From: Syntrophaceae bacterium
GTDB lineage: Bacteria > Desulfobacterota > BSN033 > UBA1163
DNA length: 39,312 nt
Assembly: GCA_013388635.1 (NCBI GenBank)
Contig: JACAEX010000059.1
Location: forward strand, 1-39,312
Direction of reading: 5' to 3'
Positions 1 through 7,485 of this stretch are shown here, piece by piece. The position numbers and the translations under genes are program-made. How positions within the stretch are numbered: position 1 is the first letter of the stretch; the number at the start of each line of letters is the position of its first letter. The notes under the pieces are model-generated. The model was not told where the DNA came from and did not search any database. It saw only the letters and a program-made list of their open reading frames with translations.

Positions 1-42
1 AACGCCGGGGCAGTGCCTCCGTCTCCGTTCCTGCCGAGCTAA
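1..42 (+). CDS. possible 3' end of an off-window gene
   Basis: Frame 1 is open from the left edge and ends at a TAA at 40-42, giving 13 residues that end in PFLPS. A rho-independent terminator follows 28 nt later on the same strand, which is why a gene end is suspected. The peptide is too short to assign to any family. The same stretch could equally be the end of a structured RNA, since CCGAGC (34-39) can pair with GCTCGG (58-63). Confidence 0.2.
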   Translation, partial: NAGAVPPSPFLPS

Positions 43-70
43 TCATCCGGGCTGGGCGGCTCGGATCAAA

Positions 71-111
71 GCCCCTGCATCTACTTTTGAGGTGCAGGGG
101 CTTTTTCTTTT
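71..111 (+). terminator. rho-independent terminator
   Basis: The stem GCCCCTGCA (71-79) pairs with TGCAGGGGC (93-101) around a 13-nt loop and is followed by a T-rich tract (102-112). The T-tract is only on the plus-strand side, so it ends a transcript entering from the left edge. Confidence 0.8.
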
Positions 112-490
112 TACGGGGAGACCTGCTCCGTTTCCTCTCCGATTATGTTCCAAAGAGGGAGCCCCTTGAGGGACGGACGGGTGCGGGCGCATCAAGGGTG
201 CAAGCGTAAGACCGCAAAGCGGGCTGAAGCCGCCCGACTGCGACCGCAAAGGGTGGGTGGGGTAAATAGAGCGGAGGGCTTTGGGTCATCCTTTTGGGGT
301 CAGGCTTAAATAATTAAGTATTTTGGCTTTCACTCGTGATGGGCTTCGCCAAGTTCTCGATCGGAAGGATGTTCGTGGCCCTGATTTCCGCGGGGAACCT
401 TCCGCGTCCTAAAGGAGAAGGGACTTCGTCGATTCGCCGAATACCGCACCCGCCGCCTGGTTTTGGAGGCATGTCCCCTTCTCCCTTACG
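112..490. other. gene-free stretch with inverted repeats
   Basis: No convincing gene is seen here. Frames stay open by chance in GC-rich sequence but give proline- and arginine-rich peptides with no family resemblance. Two long-range inverted repeats are visible. CGGAAGG (about 361-367) pairs with CCTTCCG (about 398-404), and GGAGAAGGGAC (about 414-424) pairs imperfectly with GTCCCCTTCTCC near 474-485. An unrecognised structured RNA is possible but not supported further. Confidence 0.4.
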
Positions 491-517
491 AAAAGACCCG
501 TGCCTCTGGCACGGGCC
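491..517 (-). terminator. terminator-like hairpin behind a tRNA-Asn 3' fragment
   Basis: Read on the minus strand, GGCCCGTGCC pairs with GGCACGGGTC around an AGA loop and is followed by TTTT. It lies directly behind the 3' fragment of tRNA-Asn at 515-548. It corresponds in position to the terminator behind the intact tRNA at 690-717, but its stem sequence has diverged. Confidence 0.6.
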
Positions 518-548
518 CTTTGTTTGCTGGCTCCCCGGGCAGGACTCG
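515..548 (-). repeat. 34-bp copy of the tRNA-Asn 3' end and its flank
   Basis: These 34 bases are identical to 715-748. They contain the tRNA-Asn acceptor 3' strand, part of the T-arm, the CCA and the first part of the downstream flank. The rest of the tRNA is missing; beyond CGAGTCC of the T-loop the sequence is unrelated. It is a tRNA fragment left by duplication, recombination or insertion. Confidence 0.85.
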
Positions 549-689
549 GTCACTACGGTCGAAAGCTTCTGTTTCTCCCTGCGTAACCTCCCCTTCGGAT
601 TCCTGACGCAGCACGTTCGTGTGGCTTTTCCTCCCATCTGGTCGGCGGAATCTTCGCTTCTCGTCCTGCAAGGGGGAATCTTAGCAAAC
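549..689. other. spacer between tRNA-Asn copies, no gene seen
   Basis: This stretch separates the 3' tRNA fragment from the intact tRNA-Asn terminator. It contains the pair CTGCGT/ACGCAG (about 579-612). No start codon with a ribosome binding site and no recognisable protein were found on either strand. Confidence 0.4.
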
Positions 690-717
690 AAAAAGGCCCA
701 TGCTTTTGGCATGAGCC
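690..717 (-). terminator. terminator of tRNA-Asn
   Basis: On the minus strand GGCTCATGC (717-709) pairs with GCATGGGCC (703-695) around a 5-nt loop and is followed by TTTTT. It begins 11 nt after the CCA of tRNA-Asn, so it should end that transcript. Confidence 0.8.
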
Positions 718-727
718 CTTTGTTTGC

Positions 728-804
728 TGGCTCCCCGGGCAGGACTCGAACCTGCAACCTAGTGGTTAACAGCCACCCGCTACTACCGGTTGAGCTACCG
801 GGGA
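728..804 (-). tRNA. tRNA-Asn (anticodon GTT), CCA encoded
   Basis: The 77-nt minus-strand sequence folds as a full cloverleaf. The acceptor is TCCCCGG/CCGGGGA with discriminator G and an encoded CCA. The D-arm follows GCTC, and the anticodon arm is GGTGG-CTGTTAA-CCACT with anticodon GTT. The T-arm is GCAGG-TTCGAGT-CCTGC. Its first 39 nt also serve as the last codons of the GIY-YIG gene (766-1044), whose stop TAA is formed by bases of the anticodon loop. No promoter of its own is obvious directly upstream, because the nuclease gene lies there, so it may depend on read-through. Confidence 0.95.
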
Positions 805-1044
805 AACTATATTCTTTAATATTTCTCTCCCGAAGCCTGATTTGTAATATTTCTCTTTTTCCCTGGCCTCTCTAATTGATTTACATCCTTCCTTAAAAAT
901 CAAGATAAATGGCCTTCTGGATCTTGTGCAGCTTGTGGCTCCCCTGTTGTGTGCCCGAAGTCTTTTTTCTGGATCTTTTGAAATTCCGATATAAAGATTG
1001 CCATCCTTGAGACTTCGGAGAGCATAAACGAACCATTCCCGCAT
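766..1044 (-). CDS. GIY-YIG nuclease (UPF0213/homing-like) running into tRNA-Asn
   Basis: This 92-residue protein has the GIY-YIG nuclease pattern. The first tyrosine motif is WFVYALRS (residues 4-11), followed by the YIG motif NLYIGIS, the arginine-helix RLRAHNRG, and the late glutamate segment REAREKEKYYKSGFGREIL. Such single-domain GIY-YIG proteins are widespread in deltaproteobacteria. The start ATG sits at the junction with a degenerate tRNA-Asn 5' half (1045-1125). A GGTGG of that tRNA half, 9 nt upstream, could act as ribosome binding site. The last 12 residues and the stop are encoded by the 5' half of the intact tRNA-Asn. The arrangement suggests a homing-type insertion into the tRNA anticodon arm. 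The family call is firm; activity and target are inference. Confidence 0.85.
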   Translation of the reverse strand: MREWFVYALRSLKDGNLYIGISKDPEKRLRAHNRGATSCTRSRRPFILIFKEGCKSIREAREKEKYYKSGFGREILKNIVSPVAQPVVAGGC

Positions 1045-1058
1045 GGTTAACAGCCACC

Positions 1059-1078
1059 CCTGCCTACCGGCAGGCAGG
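1059..1078. repeat. 20-nt palindromic insertion, copy 1
   Basis: The insertion CCTGCCTACCGGCAGGCAGG has 7-bp perfect arms (CCTGCCT/AGGCAGG on the opposite strand). It interrupts the tRNA-Asn half between its D-arm and anticodon arm. Confidence 0.85.
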
Positions 1079-1093
1079 CGCTACTACCGGTTG

Positions 1094-1113
1094 CCTGCCT
1101 ACCGTCAGGCAGG
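1094..1113. repeat. 20-nt palindromic insertion, copy 2
   Basis: This is the same 20-mer as at 1059-1078 with one base changed in the loop (G to T at its 12th base). It interrupts the start of the D-arm of the same dead tRNA half. Confidence 0.85.
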
Positions 1114-1137
1114 AGCTACCGGGGAATCTGTGGAAAA

Positions 1138-1192
1138 ACGAAAATTCAAAATCCAAAATTCAAAATCCAAATCCAAATCCAAAGTAACTCTA
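1138..1192. repeat. low-complexity AAATCCAAA-type repeat
   Basis: This A/C/T-rich stretch repeats the words AAAATTC and AAATCC in short tandem-like series. It is one member of the phrase-like intergenic sequences that recur through the window (see 4962, 6192, 32793). Confidence 0.6.
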
Positions 1193-1227
1193 CAAGAAAA
1201 TTTCGGCAATGGCAAGGGGAATTTGCC

Positions 1228-2007
1228 TTAACCACGGACCAGGAGATCCTCCTCGGGAACGGGCTCCATCCTCCTCAAGGTCCTCTTCCGATGCCACGCC
1301 ATGAGCATATTGACCGGGCCTGAGGAGACATAGAGGAGGACAAAACCAAAGAGCACAATCACAGGCTCCATCAGGATCACGACCATCGAAAGGATGACGA
1401 AGATAAAGATGTTAAAAGGTTTTCTTCTCGAGAGGTCGAATTCTTTAAAGCTGAAGTACCGAATGTTCGAGACCATCAGAAAGGCCAGGATGTAGATCAT
1501 CACCAGAATGACGACGTCCTTGACCAATCCCGTCTCGATCAACCGGAGATAGAGCAGGATCGTCAGGGCGATCATCGAAGCGGCTGCAGGGATGGGGAGG
1601 CCTTTGAAGTATTTAACTTCTCCAGAGGAAGTCTGAACGTTGAATCTGGCCAACCGCAGGGCTCCGCAGGCGACGAAGAGGAACGCCGCCAGCCAACCGA
1701 ATCGGCCGTAAGGTCTGAGAGCCCAGCTGAAGGCAAGGACAGCCGGCGCAACCCCAAAGGAGACGAGGTCGGCAAGCGAATCGTACTGGATTCCGAATTT
1801 GCTTGTGGCACCCGAGAGTCGAGCCACCTTTCCATCCAGGACATCGAAGACCGATGCCAGAAGGATGGCAACGGCCGCATAGAAAAATCTCTCCTGGAAT
1901 ACAGAGATGATGGCCCAGAATCCGCAGAATAGGTTCCCCGTAGTAAAGAGATTGGGGAGGACATAGATCCCTTTCCTCATTTTGATTGGTGGTCTTTTTC
2001 TTTTCAT
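1228..2007 (-). CDS. pssA: CDP-diacylglycerol--serine O-phosphatidyltransferase
   Basis: PssA joins CDP-diacylglycerol and L-serine to give phosphatidylserine at the inner membrane. The 259-residue protein carries the CDP-alcohol phosphatidyltransferase signature. It reads D55-V-L-D58-G59, A62-R63, then G72, D76 and D80, which are the metal- and CDP-binding aspartates. Several hydrophobic segments follow (about 17-37, 40-55, 80-130, 145-165, 195-235), as expected for this integral membrane enzyme. The start ATG overlaps the stop of psd in an ATGA junction, so the two are translationally coupled and carry out successive steps of phosphatidylethanolamine synthesis. The length is normal for the short subclass of the family. 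Confidence 0.95.
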   Translation of the reverse strand: MKRKRPPIKMRKGIYVLPNLFTTGNLFCGFWAIISVFQERFFYAAVAILLASVFDVLDGKVARLSGATSKFGIQYDSLADLVSFGVAPAVLAFSWALRPYGRFGWLAAFLFVACGALRLARFNVQTSSGEVKYFKGLPIPAAASMIALTILLYLRLIETGLVKDVVILVMIYILAFLMVSNIRYFSFKEFDLSRRKPFNIFIFVILSMVVILMEPVIVLFGFVLLYVSSGPVNMLMAWHRKRTLRRMEPVPEEDLLVRG

Positions 2008-2651
2008 ATTCGAAACCCGATGATCGACTCCCCTCCCTTGACATGCTGCCCGATTCTGACAGCCGGCTTCACCTGGGTCGGGAGGTAGAGGTCGACCCTC
2101 GATCCAAAACGGATCAAGCCAAAGATTTCTCCCTTCCTCAAGAGATCGCCTGCCTTGGCATAGCAGACGATCCTTCTGGCCACGATGCCTGCAATCTGGA
2201 TCAGGAGGATTTTAAACCGGTCCTCAGTTTCCAGGATCATGGCATTCTGTTCGTTGAGGAGGGACGACTTCTCCAGATTCGCCGGCAGAAATCGCCCTGG
2301 GAAATACTTTCGTGCAATAATCGTTCCAGAAACAGGTGCCCGATTGAGATGGACATCAAAGAGAGACATAAAAATGCTTATTTTCAAACTTTTTTCCTTC
2401 AAAAAACGGTCTTCTTCACATTCGCCGATATAAACGATCTTGCCATCGGCCGGAGAGAGGATGGCGTTTTCAAGAGGGGGGGTCTTTCTTCTGGGGTTTC
2501 TGAAGAAGAAAGCGATGAACAGGGTTACGAGAATGCCCAGAAGGGTTAAGGCCCTCCACCCGATGCCTCCAAAGAGAATGGTCAACACAGCACTCGGAAT
2601 GAGGAAAGGAAACGCCTCTCTGGCGATTGGCCACTGGTCTTTTTGTGTCAT
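2004..2651 (-). CDS. psd: phosphatidylserine decarboxylase, short type
   Basis: Psd removes CO2 from phosphatidylserine to make phosphatidylethanolamine. This 215-residue form belongs to the short, archaeal-type subclass. It shows SPADG (66-70), DVHLNRAP with H101, and the self-cleavage site F182-G183-S184, where serine becomes the pyruvoyl cofactor. A hydrophobic segment at about 16-50 anchors it. The self-processing site is FGSR rather than LGST, which is usual in this subclass. It lies 9 nt downstream of ilvN and overlaps pssA by 4 nt, giving an ilvB-ilvN-psd-pssA gene run. Confidence 0.95.
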   Translation of the reverse strand: MTQKDQWPIAREAFPFLIPSAVLTILFGGIGWRALTLLGILVTLFIAFFFRNPRRKTPPLENAILSPADGKIVYIGECEEDRFLKEKSLKISIFMSLFDVHLNRAPVSGTIIARKYFPGRFLPANLEKSSLLNEQNAMILETEDRFKILLIQIAGIVARRIVCYAKAGDLLRKGEIFGLIRFGSRVDLYLPTQVKPAVRIGQHVKGGESIIGFRI

Positions 2652-2660
2652 CTTTATAGC

Positions 2661-3161
2661 TTAAACTCCGGGCTCCGTCGTCACCTTACTCCCTCTGAGC
2701 ATGGCCACACGACCGGTCCTGACCAGTTCCTTGATCCCGAGGGGTTTGAGCAAAGCCAGGAGCGCATCGATCTTCTTCTCATCTCCGGTCACCTCGATCG
2801 TGTAGGTTTTGGATCCGACGTCGATCACCTTCCCCCTGAAGATCTCGGCGATCCTGAGGATTTCAGCCCGGGTGTCCGCATTGGCCGCAACCTTGACCAA
2901 TACCATCTCCCTCTCCACGAAATCCTTGTCCATGAGGTCCACCACCTTGATCACGGAGACCAGTTTATTGAGCTGCTTCATCACCTGTTCCATGATCTGG
3001 TCGTCTCCGCGGGTGACGATGGTCATGGTCGAGACCGTGGGGTCGAGCGTTTCAGCCACCCCCAGGCTTTCGATGTTGAAACCCCTGCCGCTGAAAAGGC
3101 CTGCGATCCGGGCCAGGACTCCGAATTCGTTCTCAACTAAGAGCGTGATGACGTGACGCAT
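2661..3161 (-). CDS. ilvN: acetolactate synthase small (regulatory) subunit
   Basis: This is the regulatory subunit of acetohydroxyacid synthase, which binds branched-chain amino acids and activates the catalytic subunit. The 166-residue protein opens with an ACT domain ([20 protein letters not shown], residues about 3-22, and [10 protein letters not shown]). The C-terminal small-subunit domain follows from about residue 80. The start is the ATG at 3161, preceded at 7 nt by CAGGAG; an in-frame TTG one codon earlier is less likely. It follows ilvB after a roughly 100-nt spacer that contains an inverted repeat (3182-3256). The symbol ilvH is also used for this family. Confidence 0.95.
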   Translation of the reverse strand: MRHVITLLVENEFGVLARIAGLFSGRGFNIESLGVAETLDPTVSTMTIVTRGDDQIMEQVMKQLNKLVSVIKVVDLMDKDFVEREMVLVKVAANADTRAEILRIAEIFRGKVIDVGSKTYTIEVTGDEKKIDALLALLKPLGIKELVRTGRVAMLRGSKVTTEPGV

Positions 3162-3181
3162 CAAAAAACTCCTGAAATGCT

Positions 3182-3256
3182 GGAATGTTGGAATAATGGG
3201 ATAGTGGGTAAAAATTTCTTTCGATGAAAACCATTATTCCATTCTTCCAATATTCC
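3182..3256. repeat. intergenic inverted repeat between ilvB and ilvN
   Basis: GGAATAATGG (3190-3199) pairs perfectly with CCATTATTCC (3231-3240). Outer GGAAT/ATTCC segments extend the match imperfectly. It is made of the same GGAAT/ATTCC words as the repeats at 6192 and 32793, and lies inside the ilvBN transcript. Confidence 0.7.
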
Positions 3257-3262
3257 GTTTTT

Positions 3263-4951
3263 TTATACCAGTCTCATCTGGTTGAGGGGTTCTCCCGCTG
3301 GCACCATGGGATAGACATTCTCCTCCGAGTCGACCACGAAGTCGATGATGACAGGCCTGGAGATTGAGAACGCCTTCTTCAGAGCAGGGACGACCTCCCC
3401 TGGTTCGGTCACCTTCAGACCGACCGCTCCATATGCCTCTGCGAGTTTGACGAAGTCCGGGCAAGCCCCTTCGAGACAGGACGAGGTGTAGCGTTTCTCG
3501 TAGAAGAATTCCTGCCACTGTCTGATCATCCCGAGGTAACCATTGTTCAGGATGGCAACCTTGACGGGCAGCTGGTACTGGACCGCTGTGGCCAGCTCCT
3601 GGGAATTCATCTGGAAACTCCCGTCGCCCGCAATGTCGATTACCAGTCTGTTCGGGAAGGCGGCCTGTGCTCCGATGGCGGCTGGAAATCCATATCCCAT
3701 CGTCCCCAACCCTCCTGAGGTGAGCAGGGTCCTCGGTTTGACAAATCGGTAGTACTGAGCGGTCCACATCTGGTTTTGGCCAACCTCTGTGGTGATGATC
3801 GCCTCCCCTTTGGTCAGATCGCAAATCCTTTCGATGACGAATTGGGGCTTGATCTTCCCCTCCTGATGGTACTCCATATTGTAGAGGCCTTTCCATTTCT
3901 CGATCTGTTGGCACCACCTATGAAGGCCGTCTTTGAAGGTGCCGATCTCTTCCTCCTCGAGAAGAGAAAGGATCTTCCCGAGGACACGTTTGCAATCCCC
4001 GACGATGGGAAGATCCACCTTCACACTCTTGCTGATGGATGTGGGATCGATATCGATGTGGATGATCTTGGCTTGAGGGGCAAAGGATTCAATCCTGCCT
4101 GTCACCCGATCGTCGAATCGGGCGCCGACAGCGATCAGGAGATCGGATTCCATCACCGCCATGTTGGCATGATAGGTTCCGTGCATTCCCAACATCCCTA
4201 AGAATAATGGATGATCTCCGGGGAAGCCACCCAATCCCATCAAGGTTGTGGTCACGGGAATGCCCAGCCTCTCCGCCAAAAGGGTGAGCTCTTTTGAGGC
4301 GTTCGAGGAGATGATGCCGCCACCGGCGTAGAGGACCGGCCTCTTCGATTTCATGATCACCTTGACAGCCCTCTGGACCTGACCGGGATGTCCGTCATAG
4401 GTGGGCTGATACCCGCGGATAGAGACCTTTTCCGGATATTTGAAATCCGCGGAGTTCACCAGGACATCTTTGGGCAGATCGACAAGGATCGGCCCGGGCC
4501 TTCCACTTCGGGCGAGGTAGAAGGCCTCCTTCATGATCCGTCCTAAATCGCTCACATCTTTTACGAGATAGTTATGTTTGGTGCAGGGCCTTGTGATGCC
4601 GATAATGTCGACTTCCTGAAAGGCATCGTTTCCGATCAGAAGGGTGGGCACCTGACCGGTGAGGACGACGATAGGAATGGAGTCCATAAAAGCGGTGGCG
4701 ATCCCTGTCACAGTATTGGTTGCACCTGGTCCGGAGGTCACCAGGGCCACGCCGACCTTTCCTGTGGCCCGGGCATACCCATCTGCAGCATGGACCGCGG
4801 CCTGCTCGTGTCGAACTAAGATCTGCCGGAACGGACCACCCTGGAGTTCGTCGAAGAGGGGGAGCACCGCTCCTCCTGGGTAGTTGAAGATGGTCTCCAC
4901 TCCCTCTTTCTTCAAAGATTCGACAACGATCTGAGCACCGGTTTTTTTCAT
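3263..4951 (-). CDS. ilvB: acetolactate synthase large (catalytic) subunit
   Basis: IlvB condenses two pyruvates, or pyruvate and 2-oxobutyrate, in a thiamine-diphosphate-dependent step of valine, leucine and isoleucine synthesis. The 562-residue protein has the three-domain layout. An N-terminal ThDP-binding Pyr domain carries the catalytic E49 in [19 protein letters not shown] central domain contains [10 protein letters not shown]. The C-terminal PP domain carries the ThDP motif [12 protein letters not shown]...LNN. The start is ATG at 4951. An in-frame TTG at 5002 would add residues encoded by an inverted-repeat spacer and is rejected. No clear ribosome binding site precedes 4951. Confidence 0.95.
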   Translation of the reverse strand: MKKTGAQIVVESLKKEGVETIFNYPGGAVLPLFDELQGGPFRQILVRHEQAAVHAADGYARATGKVGVALVTSGPGATNTVTGIATAFMDSIPIVVLTGQVPTLLIGNDAFQEVDIIGITRPCTKHNYLVKDVSDLGRIMKEAFYLARSGRPGPILVDLPKDVLVNSADFKYPEKVSIRGYQPTYDGHPGQVQRAVKVIMKSKRPVLYAGGGIISSNASKELTLLAERLGIPVTTTLMGLGGFPGDHPLFLGMLGMHGTYHANMAVMESDLLIAVGARFDDRVTGRIESFAPQAKIIHIDIDPTSISKSVKVDLPIVGDCKRVLGKILSLLEEEEIGTFKDGLHRWCQQIEKWKGLYNMEYHQEGKIKPQFVIERICDLTKGEAIITTEVGQNQMWTAQYYRFVKPRTLLTSGGLGTMGYGFPAAIGAQAAFPNRLVIDIAGDGSFQMNSQELATAVQYQLPVKVAILNNGYLGMIRQWQEFFYEKRYTSSCLEGACPDFVKLAEAYGAVGLKVTEPGEVVPALKKAFSISRPVIIDFVVDSEENVYPMVPAGEPLNQMRLV

Positions 4952-4961
4952 AATCAATTCG

Positions 4962-5099
4962 AAGCACGAAATCCGAAATTCGAAACAAGCACGAATATCC
5001 AAAATACAAATGTCCCAAAGAAACCAGAATAGTCCTTAATTTGCAATTTTGAATTTTGGGTTTGTTTCGGATTTCGATATTCGGATTTCGGACTTCATT
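4962..5099. repeat. long imperfect inverted repeat upstream of ilvB
   Basis: The left half is rich in CGAAATCCGAAATTCGAAAC-type words. The right half carries the complementary words in reverse order (GTTTCGGATTTCGATATTCGG). The two halves could form a long imperfect hairpin in the ilvB leader. No T-box, leader peptide or Val/Leu/Ile codon run was recognised. Confidence 0.7.
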
Positions 5100-5107
5100 T
5101 CGTTTCC

Positions 5108-5326
5108 TTATCGATATTGCATTAGAATCTTTTCCATCTGGTCTTTGTAGGCCAATTTCTTCTTTTTCAAAATCTTGATCTCGATCTCTTCCGGAGGTGT
5201 GAGAAAGGGTTTCTTTTCCAGTTCTTCCAGTTGCCTGGCGAGTTCGGCATGAGCCTGTTTCGCCTTCAAGAAATCTTCATTCTCTCTCATCAACCTCTCG
5301 ATCAGTTCCTCCTCTTTCATTGCCAT
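5108..5326 (-). CDS. DUF465/YdcH-family small coiled-coil protein
   Basis: This 72-residue highly charged helical protein has the DUF465 pattern. A heptad-like stretch over residues 4-40 (EEELIERLMRENEDFLKAKQ) is followed by LTPPEEIEIKILKKKKLAYKDQME, ending about ten residues later. Family members are small cytoplasmic proteins of unknown function, common in proteobacteria. The start ATG at 5326 is chosen because GGGGGC lies about 6 nt upstream; two residues later another ATG follows. It sits between tsaB and ilvB on the same strand. Confidence 0.85.
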   Translation of the reverse strand: MAMKEEELIERLMRENEDFLKAKQAHAELARQLEELEKKPFLTPPEEIEIKILKKKKLAYKDQMEKILMQYR

Positions 5327-5478
5327 CCCAGCCCCCAATCTAAGGAATTGAAATTCCAACTGGTTTTATCAAAAAAACATAATATAAACTCTGGCGTTTG
5401 TCAAATTAGCCAACCCAGACTTTCCAATCTAATAGATCTCTCCGAGGCAGCCAACCATCTGGAATCCAGAGCCCCCCG

Positions 5479-6189
5479 TCAAGAAGGTCTGTCTCCGCTT
5501 TGGCGGGGAATGAACTTCAACTCAGCCTCTGAAGGCCGGACATAGAGAGGAGCGAAGGTGGCAAGGTCTAAGTATTCTCCTTTCCGGATAAGCTGAAGTC
5601 CTATCCTGGCTACGGCCGAACCATGGGGGAGATGGATCGGTGAAGATGGGATGATCGCTAAGGAGGGAAGGGAATTCATGAGATAGTCTCCGAAGGTGGT
5701 TACTCCACTGCCGACGAAGATGGTTCGTTCTTCTATCTTTCTGATGAGGTCTTCTGGTTTGATCGCCAAATAGTCCGATGCTCTTTTGAGACCGGCTGAT
5801 CCCTCATACCGGTAAAATGCGGTGTAGACCTCTCCTTTTCTTGCGTCGAGGATCGGGCAGATCAGATAGGGGGTGAACGAAACCTGGTAGGCTAAAACGT
5901 CGAGGGTGGGGACGCCTGCCACAGGCTTCTGGGTGGCAAGGGCCAATCCCTTTACCGTGCTCACGCCGATTCTCAACCCCGTAAAGGAGCCTGGGCCGAG
6001 GGAGATTGCCCATCCGTCCAGATCCTCCACGGCGATACGAGCTTCTCGAAGAACGAGTTGGATCGCTCCGAGGAGCCTCTCAGAGTGGGTGACCGATATA
6101 TTGAGGAGGTATTCAGAGATGATCGATTCGTCATCGATCAATCCCACACTGCCACAGGATGTCGAGGTGTCGATGCCCAGAACTTTCAT
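5479..6189 (-). CDS. tsaB: tRNA N6-threonylcarbamoyladenosine synthesis protein TsaB
   Basis: TsaB is the inactive ASKHA-fold partner of TsaD and supports t6A modification of tRNAs that read ANN codons. The 236-residue protein begins with the typical MKVLGIDTSTSCGSVGL phosphate-loop segment. It continues with the conserved GPGSFTGLRIGVSTVKGLA (about 70-88) and GVPTLDVLA. The C-terminal half is shorter and variable, as usual. It lies downstream of rseP across a repeat-rich spacer (6192-6345) and upstream of the DUF465 gene. Confidence 0.93.
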   Translation of the reverse strand: MKVLGIDTSTSCGSVGLIDDESIISEYLLNISVTHSERLLGAIQLVLREARIAVEDLDGWAISLGPGSFTGLRIGVSTVKGLALATQKPVAGVPTLDVLAYQVSFTPYLICPILDARKGEVYTAFYRYEGSAGLKRASDYLAIKPEDLIRKIEERTIFVGSGVTTFGDYLMNSLPSLAIIPSSPIHLPHGSAVARIGLQLIRKGEYLDLATFAPLYVRPSEAELKFIPRQSGDRPS

Positions 6190-6191
6190 TT

Positions 6192-6345
6192 GAAAATTCC
6201 AATCACCAAATCACAAATTCCAAATAAATTCCAAGCTCCAATATCCAAATAACCAAATAAAAGTCTCAATTTGTTTCGGTCATTGGAATTTTGGTATTGA
6301 TGATTATTTTGGTAATTGGTCCTTGAAATTTGGTTATTTTTACGA
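6192..6345. repeat. phrase-like imperfect inverted repeat between rseP and tsaB
   Basis: The left part is built of CCAAATCACAAATTCCAAAT-like words. The right part is built of the complementary words (TTGGAATTTTGGTATTGATG, GGTAATTGG). Together they form a long, imperfect, AT-rich inverted repeat in a transcribed spacer. Confidence 0.7.
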
Positions 6346-6405
6346 TTCATTAATCTGCCTGGATAGAAATTAATGAGTCATATCTTAACCATACTCTGGG
6401 TCGAT

Positions 6406-7485
6406 TCAGAAGCTGAATCCTCCAGGGGAGAAGATCCGGATCAGATCATTATAGAAGGCAAAGAGCATCAGGAGGATGATAAAGATCAGGCCGATCTGCT
6501 GGGCAATCTCCATCTTCTTGATGCTGATCGGTCTTCGCAGCACCGCCTCCAGAGCGAGAAATAGGAAATGGCCGCCATCGAGAACCGGTATGGGAAAAAG
6601 GTTGATGACCCCGAGGTTGATGCTGAGGATGGCTGTAAAGAGGATCAGGCTTAACAGCCCTCTCTTAGCCTGTTCTCCGGCCAGCTGGGCGATCAGGATC
6701 GGGCCGCCGATCGTCTTTGCGGGGATCACCCTTTCGATCAGCTTCACGATGGTGACCACGGTCAGTTGGATCCCGTACGCTGTTTGCGCAAGGCCCTTGC
6801 CGATAGCCCCGAAGGGCCCGACTCTCTGAATGAGGATTTCATCCGAAGGGGTGATGCCGATGACAAAGGTTTCGATCCTCTCACCGAAGATATTTCTTTG
6901 TGTGGAGGGCTTTGGGGTTGCTCTGATCTCAAGGATCTCCCCGTTCCTCTTCACCTTAAGCACAATCTCCTTTCCCTTGCTCGAACGGATCATCTTGGAG
7001 AGTTCTTCCCATCTCGAAACGTCCACTCCGTCAACGGACAGGATCGCATCCCCTTTTTTCAAACCCGCGGCCTCAGCTGGCAGCCCTGGGCTCACCTCTC
7101 CCACCTTGGAGGGGTAATACGGGATACCAAAAAGGTTGACGCCGGAAAAGAGCACGGCTGCGAGAAAGAAGTTGAAGAACGGGCCTGCGCTGACGATCAG
7201 CGCCCGTTTCCATATCGGTTGGGCTGAGTAGGAACGATGGCGATCCTCCTCCTTCACCTCCTCTTCAGGATTCTCTCCGATCAGTTTGACAAATCCTCCA
7301 AGAGGGAAGACAGCGATCTGGTAGTCTGTTTCTCCGACCTTCTTTCCAATGAGCTTGGGCCCAAAACCCAAAGAGAATTTCAGGACCCCTACGCCCAACC
7401 TCTTGGCCAGTAAGAAGTGGCCCAGTTCATGGACGAAGACGAGGATCCCCAAGACGATGATCGTTGAAATGATCGTGGTCAGCAC
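6406..7485 (-). CDS. rseP: RIP metalloprotease RseP (site-2 protease)
   Basis: RseP is the inner-membrane zinc protease that cuts anti-sigma factors and leftover signal peptides within the membrane. The 359-residue protein has HELGH at residues 19-23 in the first membrane helix. A PDZ domain lies in the middle (VGEVSPGLPAEAAGLKKGDA and following), and the second catalytic motif is PVLDGGH in a late helix. It has one clear PDZ domain rather than the two of the E. coli protein. The start is GTG at 7485, with GGAAGGGAG 8 nt upstream. This start overlaps the end of dxr by 7 nt, indicating coupling. Confidence 0.95.
   Translation of the reverse strand: MLTTIISTIIVLGILVFVHELGHFLLAKRLGVGVLKFSLGFGPKLIGKKVGETDYQIAVFPLGGFVKLIGENPEEEVKEEDRHRSYSAQPIWKRALIVSAGPFFNFFLAAVLFSGVNLFGIPYYPSKVGEVSPGLPAEAAGLKKGDAILSVDGVDVSRWEELSKMIRSSKGKEIVLKVKRNGEILEIRATPKPSTQRNIFGERIETFVIGITPSDEILIQRVGPFGAIGKGLAQTAYGIQLTVVTIVKLIERVIPAKTIGGPILIAQLAGEQAKRGLLSLILFTAILSINLGVINLFPIPVLDGGHFLFLALEAVLRRPISIKKMEIAQQIGLIFIILLMLFAFYNDLIRIFSPGGFSF

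Larger units (their letters stand above)
1045..1125 (-). pseudogene. degenerate 5' half of tRNA-Asn with two palindromic insertions
   Basis: Read on the minus strand from 1125, this matches the intact tRNA-Asn from TCCCCGG through the anticodon GTT and on to CCA of the anticodon stem. There it breaks off into the start codon of the GIY-YIG gene. Once the two 20-nt insertions at 1059-1078 and 1094-1113 are removed, the remaining 41 nt match the intact 5' half exactly. It cannot form a tRNA. It is best read as the original 5' half of an invaded tRNA gene. Confidence 0.85.

Noticed and set aside
336-875. A 179-codon plus-strand open frame across the tRNA-Asn region
   Set aside because: It runs through the tRNA, its terminators and the 34-bp repeat, has no ribosome binding site and resembles no protein.
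1138-1192. Short CRISPR-like array
   Set aside because: The repeated words are 6-8 nt, abut without spacers and vary; there are no cas genes in the window.
4952-5002. N-terminal extension of ilvB starting at a TTG
   Set aside because: The extra 17 residues are encoded by the intergenic inverted repeat and are not part of the family; ATG 4951 matches the IlvB N-terminus.
4952-5107. T-box or leader-peptide attenuation of ilvBN
   Set aside because: No T-box sequence, no run of Val/Leu/Ile codons and no terminator with a T-tract were found; only the phrase-like inverted repeat is there.
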